Shown here piece by piece: positions 1-5,661 of a DNA stretch of 7,582 nucleotides (position 1 is its first letter; the number at the start of each line of letters is the position of its first letter). This DNA comes from Myxococcales bacterium (GTDB taxonomy: Bacteria > Myxococcota_C > UBA6777). A model generated the notes under the pieces. The model ran no database searches. It had not been told where the DNA came from and worked only from the letters and a program-made list of their open reading frames with translations. A program made the position numbers and the translations under genes. The DNA is taken from assembly GCA_027005175.1 (NCBI GenBank), contig JALTMC010000115.1, forward strand, positions 1 to 7,582, in the 5' to 3' direction.

Positions 1-1
1 C

Positions 2-217
2 CTGAAGGGGGAGGCGGGGGACCGGATGAACGCATTGTTGGCGGGGTGTGGGTACAACCTGCGCAAGCTCCTGCGGGAGCTTTATTGGCTCGTGTTTGGG
101 GTGCTGGCCGGTCTCAAGAGTCCTGAGGAGGCCTCCACGGAGCGCAGAACGTGGCTGGAGAGGGTTCTGGAGACCTGGAGGCCGTTCGGGTCTTGGAGTC
201 CCACCCAGGCCGGATGA
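2..217 (+). CDS. IS5-family transposase, C-terminal end (partial, open at left edge)
   Basis: The reading frame enters from the left edge and stops at TGA 215-217, giving the last 71 residues. It begins LKGEAGDRMNALLAGCGYN and continues RKLLREL. A G-D-x-x-N-A-L-L followed by G-Y-N-x-R-K-L-L is the conserved C-terminal signature of IS5-group DDE transposases, lying after the catalytic Glu region, which is outside the window. The ATG at 26 is internal and not a start. The last 35 or so residues look unconserved. Whether the copy is intact cannot be judged, because the catalytic domain is not visible. No clear terminal inverted repeat could be assigned in 218-326. High GC distinguishes it from the glycosyltransferase downstream. 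Family assignment is confident; the subgroup is not. Confidence 0.75.
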   Translation: MKGEAGDRMNALLAGCGYNLRKLLRELYWLVFGVLAGLKSPEEASTERRTWLERVLETWRPFGSWSPTQAG

Positions 218-326
218 GCTGACCACGGCCCGATTTGGAATTCTTCAGGGACGACTACGTAGGACATACACACCCAAACAGTTTTCTGTCGTGATTCTAG
301 TGGATTAGGGCCCGCATTGTCCCAAA

Positions 327-558
327 GTGTCAAAGTCCGGGGGCCTGCCGGTCCGGTTGATGGTGGGGGTACATTACCTACCTGAAGCACACGTACGACG
401 AGAACGCCAAGTTGGTGGTGGAGCAACTGCTGGAGAGACTGTATCGGCGGTACTTTTGCAGGGTCGAGTCCTTCCGGCATCGGTTGCTGTTGGATTCGAG
501 CTCAATGACGCGGTGGCGCGCCGGTGAACATCGACCCGACAGTGCAGGACGTGGATAG
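327..558 (+). pseudogene. Degenerate IS5-type transposase, N-terminal fragment, frameshifted
   Basis: From about 342 one frame reads GLPVRLMVGVHYL, the conserved N-terminal motif of IS5-family transposases (usually G-L-P-x-R-L-M-V-G-L-H-Y-L-K). Similarity then jumps to another frame starting at 382, which reads LKHTYDEN, then RRYFCRVESFRHRLLLDSSS and MTRWR, matching the usual Y-F-C-G-x-x-x-F-Q-H-x-L-x-x-D-P-S-S-x-T-R-W-R block. At the junction TACC is duplicated in tandem (375-378 and 379-382), which accounts for the shift. Similarity ends near 518 and the frame stops at 556-558. The fragment lacks the usual first 40 or so residues and the whole catalytic domain, so it is a dead remnant. It has the same orientation as the transposase tail at 2-217, but the order is tail then head, so the two are pieces of two copies rather than one interrupted gene. 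Confidence 0.7.
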
Positions 559-573
559 CCAAAGACCTGTGGT

Positions 574-580
574 GGAGGAG
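574..580 (+). promoter_or_regulatory. Ribosome binding site that places the glycosyltransferase start at TTG 587
   Basis: The sequence GGAGGAG lies 6 nt upstream of TTG 587-589. It is the only strong Shine-Dalgarno sequence in this stretch. The protein motif typical of the family (LLWLIHLGEPIPSDPG) begins directly after this TTG. An alternative TTG at 593 is also in frame. The upstream in-frame GTG at 524 has no comparable site and lies at the end of the transposase remnant. Confidence 0.6.
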
Positions 581-586
581 ATACCA

Positions 587-1843
587 TTGCTTTTGTGGCT
601 TATTCATTTAGGCGAACCGATTCCGAGTGACCCAGGGGCTAGACTGTTCAGATATGGGATACTGGCAGACTATGTTGTGAGGAGTGGAGGCCAAGTACGA
701 AGATGGGCGCCGACATTTGTCCACTCACAAAAAATCTATAGGGCCCAGCAAGACAAAGAAATCTCTATTGGCAAGAGATATACTGTGGAACTGCTTCATG
801 CAAAAGGCTACAAAAACAATATTAGTTTTCAACGAATCGTTTTTCACAGGAGGATGGCAAAGAAATTTTTACGATCCGCAATGGGGCAGGGAGTTCCAGA
901 TGTTATTCTTTGCAGTATGCCAACACCTGATATGTGTATGGCAGCTATTAAATATGGACGACAATTTTCAGTTCCCGTCATAATAGATGTTAGGGACCTC
1001 TGGCCAGATGTGTTTATAGATTATGCCCCTAGGCCGTTTAGGCCGTTGATGAATCTTGGACTATGGCCATTGTTTTGCGTTAATAAGTTAGTGTTTAGAG
1101 CAGCCACTGGCATATTTGGCATTTCCGACAGTTATCTAGAATGGGGTTTGCGTTACGCTGAAAGGGAAAAGGGGCCATACGACGGTGTTTTTTATATGGG
1201 ATATCAGACTAAAACGCTGAGCGAAGATGAGCTGGCCATTGAAAAGAGGCGCTGGTATAATAGAGGCCTTCAAGATCAGGACTTTATTTGTTGTTTTTTT
1301 GGTACAATAAACTACCAGTTTGATTTAGAAACAGTTTTGCAAGCCGCATTTGCGCTGCAAAACAACGGAGAAAAAAACTTTAAATTTGTTGTTTGCGGAG
1401 ATGGGCCTCTGTTGAAATACTACAAGCAGAAAGCTGCTGGCCTTAACAATGTTATGTTCCCGGGTTGGGTTGGGTGGAAAGAAATCGTAAGTCTCATGGA
1501 ACTGTCAAAAGTTGGCTTAGCTCCATATAAGAGAGGAGCCAAGATGTCCATTCCCAACAAACCATTAGAATATTTAAGTGCTGGACTCCCGGTCCTCTCA
1601 AGCTTGAGGGGAGAACTCGAAAAAATTCTTGATGAGGCGGGGGGGGGGTGGACATATGATCCTGGATCGCCGGAGCAATTGATAAATTTATTGATAACTA
1701 TAGCTCGAGATGATAAGCGTTTGAAAGAGGAGTCAGAGAAAGCGCGCAATCTTTTCGATCTTCGTTTTTCGGACGATAAGATTTATCCGTCCATGGTGGA
1801 ATATTTGAATTATATTTCGGAAAGCTTTAAGAAGTGTAGATAG
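587..1843 (+). CDS. Glycosyltransferase, GT4-like (WcaI/WbuB type), surface polysaccharide
   Basis: This is a predicted cytoplasmic, membrane-associated glycosyltransferase that would move a sugar from a nucleotide donor to a lipid-linked oligosaccharide. Numbering from TTG 587 gives 418 residues, normal for GT-B fold enzymes. The N-terminal acceptor half starts LLWLIHLGEPIPSDPGARLF and contains VIIDVRDLWPD at about 131-141, a hallmark of this subfamily. The C-terminal donor half has FFGTINYQFDLETV (about 237-250), GDGPL (271-275) and IPNKPLEYLSAGLPVLSS (about 322-339). The second Glu of the usual E-x7-E pair is E328; the first position is Met, which is common in this subgroup. The open frame extends 21 codons upstream to GTG 524, but those codons read through sequence next to the transposase remnant and lack family similarity. 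A run of ten G (1639-1648) encodes Gly352-354. The gene is AT-rich compared with the sequence to its left. Donor and acceptor sugars cannot be predicted. Confidence 0.85.
   Translation: MLLWLIHLGEPIPSDPGARLFRYGILADYVVRSGGQVRRWAPTFVHSQKIYRAQQDKEISIGKRYTVELLHAKGYKNNISFQRIVFHRRMAKKFLRSAMGQGVPDVILCSMPTPDMCMAAIKYGRQFSVPVIIDVRDLWPDVFIDYAPRPFRPLMNLGLWPLFCVNKLVFRAATGIFGISDSYLEWGLRYAEREKGPYDGVFYMGYQTKTLSEDELAIEKRRWYNRGLQDQDFICCFFGTINYQFDLETVLQAAFALQNNGEKNFKFVVCGDGPLLKYYKQKAAGLNNVMFPGWVGWKEIVSLMELSKVGLAPYKRGAKMSIPNKPLEYLSAGLPVLSSLRGELEKILDEAGGGWTYDPGSPEQLINLLITIARDDKRLKEESEKARNLFDLRFSDDKIYPSMVEYLNYISESFKKCR
1639..1648 (+). repeat. Homopolymeric tract of ten G within the glycosyltransferase gene
   Basis: After GAGGC there are ten consecutive G residues before TGG, encoding the end of Ala and three Gly. 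It is the longest homopolymer I see in the window; other G runs (near 4655 and 6394) reach seven. A gain or loss of one G would shift the frame and replace roughly the last 65 residues of the protein, including part of the donor domain. Confidence 0.85.
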
Positions 1844-1925
1844 TTGTAACATGAGCCTATTTGAGTTTGAGTGTTTGGCGCATTGGTCGTTCTTTTTGTA
1901 GTTTTGTTTGCCTTGGGGGTAAAGA

Positions 1926-3035
1926 ATGGAATTTGAACAATTATTAAAGTTCACCTACTATCGTGGCCGAGTGGCATTGTACAGCCTGCTTAAATCGTTG
2001 GGAGTAGGTTCAGGGGACGAAGTGGTCACCCAGGCTTTCACTTGCCTGGCTGTGCCAGAAGCTATTTTAGCTACAGGAGCAAGGCCTGTCTATGTAGATA
2101 TAGAACCATACGGAGTTAATATTGATCCTAGAAGTCTTCAAACACGGGTAACCTCTAAGACTAAAGCAATCGTTATTCAACATACTTTCGGCGTTCCTGC
2201 TGCGATGGAAGATCTGATTGAGGTTTCCAAAAAGAATGGTGTGCCAATTGTGGAGGATTGTTGCCACACTCTTAGTACTAAGTTGAATGGAAAAAAAGTG
2301 GGGACATTTGGGATTGGTGCATTTTATTCGTATGAGTGGGGAAAGCCCGTTGTCGTAGGTGTTGGTGGAAGTGCAGTGATAAATGACTTGTCTTTAGTTG
2401 ATGCTATTAATGGGGCATATTCTGCTTTTGTTTGTCCGAATTTTAAAAGAGCTTTGAAAATACAGGTTCAATATTTAATGTTTTCGTTTCTCTATCGCCC
2501 TTCCTTTTATTGGACTATTCGAAGTGCTTTCCATAAGCTATCTGCTCTTGGAGCGGTTGAGGGAAATTATAACCCTGTGGGGATGGAAGGAGAGGCGGCA
2601 AAAGATTTTGGTTTGCGCATGATACCTTCTCTTCGCCGTAGGCTTGCTCGCAAACTGCAGAAATATAGAACCGTCGAGCGCCATAGCATAAGTATAGCCA
2701 AAAAGTATCGAGAGGGTATCCAGTCGCGTGTCGTAAAACATGTAGATGTTCCAAGTGGTGCCGACGTTGTATACGCGCGTTATCCCTTGTTAGCCACCCG
2801 GAAGGATGAGCTTCTCCGAAAAGCTAGGGAAGCGAATGTAGAATTGGCAGACTGGTACTCTACGCCTATTCATCCGCTTCAGGAACCTGAATGGCACAAA
2901 GTTCATTATGAATCTGGTTTGTGTCCAAACGCGGAGCGTCTGTCTAAACACATCGTGTCGTTGCCGACACATGAGAGAGTTAGTGTAAGTGATGTGAATA
3001 GAGCCATAGACTTTCTCAATGGGGTAGAGTTGTGA
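1926..3035 (+). CDS. DegT/DnrJ/EryC1/StrS-family PLP aminotransferase (divergent)
   Basis: This is a 369-residue member of the sugar aminotransferase family, which moves an amino group, usually from glutamate, to a keto-sugar nucleotide. Visible motifs are GSGDEVVTQAFTCLAVPEAI (29-48), where the substrate loop usually reads GDEV-x-x-P-x-x-T, GARPVYVDIEP (51-61), VEDCCHTL (109-116) with D111 as the likely partner of the PLP pyridine nitrogen, and SYEWGKPVVVGVGG (135-148), with K140 as the predicted Schiff-base lysine. The family more often has S-F-x-x-x-K-x-x-x-x-G-E-G-G here; the W-G-K form marks a divergent branch. A region of about 170-230 (PNFKRALKIQVQYLMFSFLY and following) is unusually hydrophobic and aromatic. 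ATG 1926 is preceded by a weak GGGGG at 1915-1919. The gene overlaps the GNAT gene by 4 nt, which implies translational coupling and a shared product. The specific sugar is unknown. Confidence 0.85.
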   Translation: MEFEQLLKFTYYRGRVALYSLLKSLGVGSGDEVVTQAFTCLAVPEAILATGARPVYVDIEPYGVNIDPRSLQTRVTSKTKAIVIQHTFGVPAAMEDLIEVSKKNGVPIVEDCCHTLSTKLNGKKVGTFGIGAFYSYEWGKPVVVGVGGSAVINDLSLVDAINGAYSAFVCPNFKRALKIQVQYLMFSFLYRPSFYWTIRSAFHKLSALGAVEGNYNPVGMEGEAAKDFGLRMIPSLRRRLARKLQKYRTVERHSISIAKKYREGIQSRVVKHVDVPSGADVVYARYPLLATRKDELLRKAREANVELADWYSTPIHPLQEPEWHKVHYESGLCPNAERLSKHIVSLPTHERVSVSDVNRAIDFLNGVEL

Positions 3036-3649
3036 GCGTCTACATCACTCTTGAGCGTTTGTCTGAGAGTGCTCCTGGTCGTGTTTTTGTGGAGATATCT
3101 AATATCCATATTCAAGAGATATCCGAAGGGTTTTTGTCATCATTAGGGGCAACCTTTTTAACAAGGCTCTACCAAATATTTGCTGCGTCACCTCATGCTG
3201 AGTTGATCGCAGCCCTTGCAGGTGATAGAATAATTGGATTTATTTGTGTTGCAACTAATACTTCTGAAGTTTATAAGTTTTTTATTCGGACTGCTGGTAT
3301 AAGTGCTGCTGTTAGACTGCTACCTAAACTTGTTTCACCTGCTCGACTGTTCCGTGTTTTAGAAACATTACTGTACCCTTCGAAGGGGCGATCCGCCGAT
3401 CTGCCAAAAGCAGAGATTCTTAATTTTTGTGTCACTAGAGAAATGCAGGGAAAGGGCGTCGGGAAAAAACTCTTTGATGCAGCCATGACATGTCTGAAGT
3501 CTCGGGGGGTAGAGTCTATAAGAATTGTTACCGGAGAACACCAACGCTCTGCGCAGCACTTCTATGATAAGATTGGTGCGCGGCGAGTTGGAGATTTAGA
3601 GGTACATCGTGGGAGTACCTCAATATTGTATGTATATGAGATCAGCTAA
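3032..3649 (+). CDS. GNAT-family N-acetyltransferase
   Basis: This is a 205-residue acyltransferase predicted to move acetyl from acetyl-CoA onto an amino group. The acetyl-CoA signature is at 129-150: ILNFCVTREMQGKGVGKKLF, with Q139-G-K-G-V-G144 fitting the Q/R-x-x-G-x-G/A pyrophosphate-binding motif. A second GNAT element follows at 172-186 (RSAQHFYDKIGARRV). The N-terminal half includes IAALAGDRIIGFICVAT, the usual beta-strand pair before motif A. An inserted stretch of about 80-125 separates the halves. GTG 3032 overlaps the aminotransferase stop (GTGA, shared 3032-3035), so coupling with that gene is likely. By analogy with paired sugar aminotransferase and N-acyltransferase genes such as wecE and wecD, it probably N-acylates the amino sugar made by its neighbour. 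The acyl donor and the sugar are inferred, not shown. Confidence 0.8.
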   Translation: MSVYITLERLSESAPGRVFVEISNIHIQEISEGFLSSLGATFLTRLYQIFAASPHAELIAALAGDRIIGFICVATNTSEVYKFFIRTAGISAAVRLLPKLVSPARLFRVLETLLYPSKGRSADLPKAEILNFCVTREMQGKGVGKKLFDAAMTCLKSRGVESIRIVTGEHQRSAQHFYDKIGARRVGDLEVHRGSTSILYVYEIS

Positions 3650-3662
3650 CAGACTGTCTGTT
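3648..3662. repeat. Short perfect inverted repeat AACAGAC-T-GTCTGTT
   Basis: Seven-base arms (3648-3654 and 3656-3662) flank a single T, starting on the last two bases of the GNAT stop codon. As RNA it could form only a weak 6-bp hairpin with a 3-nt loop, with no T run behind it, so it is not a convincing terminator. It could be a protein-binding palindrome or chance. It sits where base composition changes between the two modules. Confidence 0.35.
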
Positions 3663-3690
3663 CCAGAAGAAAACCGAACGGAGGTTACAA

Positions 3691-4821
3691 ATGTCACTTG
3701 ATCCAAGGAACCGGAGGACTGTACCGTTTTTTAAGTATCCTCATGTTTTTTGCTCTGTGGAAAATGAAATTCTTGAGATCGTCAGAGATGTGGGTCGCCG
3801 TGGAGCGTTTATTCTTCAGAAGGACGTTCAGGAGTTTGAGGCGCATTTGGCCGAGTATTTGGGGACGAAGTACGTTCTTGGCGTCGGAAACGCTACAGAC
3901 GCGCTCTTTCTCGGGTTGAAGGCGGCCGGTATTGGGCCAGGGGATGAGGTGATATTCTGTACTCATACCTTCGTGGCCACGGCAGGAGCCATCCACTCGA
4001 CCGGGGCTACTCCTGTTCCGGTCGAGTGCGGACCGGATCACCTTATGGATCCGGACTCAGTTAAAGAAGCTATTACTCCGAAAACCAGGGCCATTATGCC
4101 GACTCAACTGAATGGCCGCACCGCGGATATGGATGCGTTGCAGGCTATTGCGGATGAACACGGACTCCTGATTTTCGAAGATTCAGCCCAGGCGTTGGGA
4201 TCGAAGTTCAAGGGCAGGTGTGCTGGTACATTCGGCGTAGCCGGAGTTTTTAGCTTTTATCCTGCTAAGAACCTTGGAGCACTGGGGGATGCCGGAGCTC
4301 TTGTGACGAATGACGAAGCGGTGTACAAGAAGGCGAAGATGATGAGGGACCACGGTAGAGATGAAGAAACTGGAGATGTGGTGGTATGGGGCATAAACTC
4401 GAGGCTCGACAATATTCATGCGGCTATTTTGGACCATAAGTTCAAGTCGTACGATATAATCGTGCAGCGACGTCGTGAAATTGCCGCGATTTACCAGGAG
4501 AGGCTTGCAGATATCTCCGAGTTGGTGCTTCCTCCGGGCCCCGACGCAGACCCTGATCATTTCGATGTATTTCAGAATTACGAAATCGAGGCTGAACGTC
4601 GTGATGAGTTGAAGGCGCACCTCGCGGAGCACGGCGTAGGAACGATGGTGCAGTGGGGGGGAAAGCCGGTTCACCTTTTTCGCAAATTAGGTTTCACACA
4701 GTCCCTTCCGTATACAGAGGCTTTGTTTGAGCGTCTGCTTATGTTGCCTATGAATGATTCGTTGACGGATGAAGACGTAGTTTATGTGTGCGAAGTCGTG
4801 AGAGATTTTTATGGTGCATGA
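3691..4821 (+). CDS. DegT/DnrJ/EryC1/StrS-family PLP sugar aminotransferase
   Basis: This is a canonical 376-residue sugar aminotransferase. Motifs in order are GVGNATDALFLGLKAAGIGP (64-83), GDEVIFCTHTFVATAGAI (84-101), GATPVPVE (105-112), IFEDSAQALGSKF (161-173) with D164 and Q167 as cofactor contacts, and FSFYPAKNLGALGDAGALVT (187-206), with K193 predicted to form the internal aldimine with PLP. The C-terminal part has RDHGR (about 224-228), NSRLDNIHAAIL and QWGGKPVHLFRKLGF. The start is ATG 3691, with GGAGG at 3680-3684, 6 nt upstream. It would aminate a keto sugar using an amino donor such as glutamate. It directly precedes the split transketolase (30-nt gap) and shares its higher GC, which suggests that the three genes act in one pathway. 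It is clearly different from the divergent aminotransferase at 1926, so the locus has two non-redundant enzymes. The exact substrate cannot be read from sequence. Confidence 0.92.
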   Translation: MSLDPRNRRTVPFFKYPHVFCSVENEILEIVRDVGRRGAFILQKDVQEFEAHLAEYLGTKYVLGVGNATDALFLGLKAAGIGPGDEVIFCTHTFVATAGAIHSTGATPVPVECGPDHLMDPDSVKEAITPKTRAIMPTQLNGRTADMDALQAIADEHGLLIFEDSAQALGSKFKGRCAGTFGVAGVFSFYPAKNLGALGDAGALVTNDEAVYKKAKMMRDHGRDEETGDVVVWGINSRLDNIHAAILDHKFKSYDIIVQRRREIAAIYQERLADISELVLPPGPDADPDHFDVFQNYEIEAERRDELKAHLAEHGVGTMVQWGGKPVHLFRKLGFTQSLPYTEALFERLLMLPMNDSLTDEDVVYVCEVVRDFYGA

Positions 4822-4851
4822 CGCTACCTTGCCTTTTACGGAAAGAATACG

Positions 4852-5661
4852 ATGAACACAGTTGATCTTGCAAAGCGTATTCGATTGCATGTTTTACATA
4901 TGACCAGTCGGGGCGGAAGCTCCCACATTGCGTCTGCATTTTCGATTGCGGACCTTCTAGCTGTTTTGTACGGGCGGATCTTGAGATGCGATCCCAATAA
5001 GCCCAGGCTCGCATCCAGGGATCGTTTCATTCTTAGCAAAGGTCATGCGGGGGCGGCGGTTTACGCTGCTTTGGCTGAGGTGGGATTCTTTCCTACGAGC
5101 AAGCTTTCTGAGCATTATCAAGACGGTTCTGAACTCAGCGGTCATGTGTCCCATAAAGGAATTCCTGGGGTGGAGTTGTCTACGGGATCCTTGGGCCATG
5201 GATTGTCGGTTGGGGTTGGCATGGCGTACGGTGCCAAGCTGGAAAGAAAAACACACCGGGTATTTGTTGTGCTCAGTGAAGGGGATTGCGACGAAGGGTC
5301 GAATTGGGAGGCGATGCTTTTTGCTGGGCACCATAAGCTTGACAACCTTGTTGCTATTGTCGATTACAACAAAATACAAAGCCTTACTTCGACATCTGAG
5401 ACTTTAGATTTGGAACCGTTCGCAGCGAAATGGGAAAGCTTCGGGTGGGCTGTGCGCGAGGTGGACGGACACGATCACGATGCGATATGCGAGACCTTGG
5501 AGGGCCTTCCGTTTACACCGGGCAAACCTAGTGTCCTTATTGCTCATACCGTAAAAGGCAAAGGCGTTTCGTTTATGGAAAACAACGTTCTGTGGCACTA
5601 TCGGACTGCAAGGGGGGAAGAGTTCGATGCTGCCCTCAAAGAGCTTGGGGGAGGGCAATGA
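4852..5661 (+). CDS. Transketolase, N-terminal (TPP-binding) subunit
   Basis: At 269 residues this matches the first half of a split transketolase, which transfers a two-carbon ketol unit between sugars using thiamine diphosphate and Mg2+. Visible features are H25 in the SRGGSSHIASAFSIADLLAV region, SKGHAGAAVYAAL (62-74), LSGHVSHKGIPGVELSTGSL (95-114) continuing GHGLSVGVGMA, and the TPP/Mg2+ motif at 142-173, SEGDCDEGSNWEAMLFAGHH through VDYN. The metal-binding segment usually reads G/S-D-G-E; here it is S-E-G-D, with conservative acid swaps, so binding is probably kept. The end has KGKGVSFMENNVLWHYR, the usual F-M-E-x-x-x-x-W-H block. ATG 4852 is preceded by GGAAAG at 4840-4845. The last codons overlap the start of the C-terminal subunit gene, consistent with equal expression of a heteromeric enzyme. 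Its location in a polysaccharide locus suggests a dedicated role rather than central carbon metabolism. Confidence 0.92.
   Translation: MNTVDLAKRIRLHVLHMTSRGGSSHIASAFSIADLLAVLYGRILRCDPNKPRLASRDRFILSKGHAGAAVYAALAEVGFFPTSKLSEHYQDGSELSGHVSHKGIPGVELSTGSLGHGLSVGVGMAYGAKLERKTHRVFVVLSEGDCDEGSNWEAMLFAGHHKLDNLVAIVDYNKIQSLTSTSETLDLEPFAAKWESFGWAVREVDGHDHDAICETLEGLPFTPGKPSVLIAHTVKGKGVSFMENNVLWHYRTARGEEFDAALKELGGGQ

Noticed and set aside
218-326. Terminal inverted repeats of the IS5 copies
   Set aside because: Several short GGG/CCC-type matches exist, for example around 306-325, but none pairs convincingly with another end in the window.
82-480. 132-codon minus-strand open frame
   Set aside because: It runs opposite to both transposase fragments, has no recognisable motif, and is explained by the high GC of that region.
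1844-1925. Possible promoter in the 82-nt gap before the first aminotransferase
   Set aside because: The gap is T-rich but I found no paired -35 and -10 boxes with normal spacing; read-through from the glycosyltransferase is as likely.
4654-4661. Other G runs as phase-variation tracts (near 4655 and 6394)
   Set aside because: They are only seven G long and lie in metabolic genes; they are too short and too common in this GC range to argue for slippage.
4183-4674. 163-codon minus-strand open frame
   Set aside because: It lies entirely within the canonical aminotransferase gene, which has clear family motifs on the plus strand; the antisense protein has no recognisable domain.
5592-5657. Upstream in-frame extension of the transketolase C subunit
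   Set aside because: The 22 residues only re-read the preceding gene in another frame; ATG 5658 has a ribosome site and the usual ATGA overlap.
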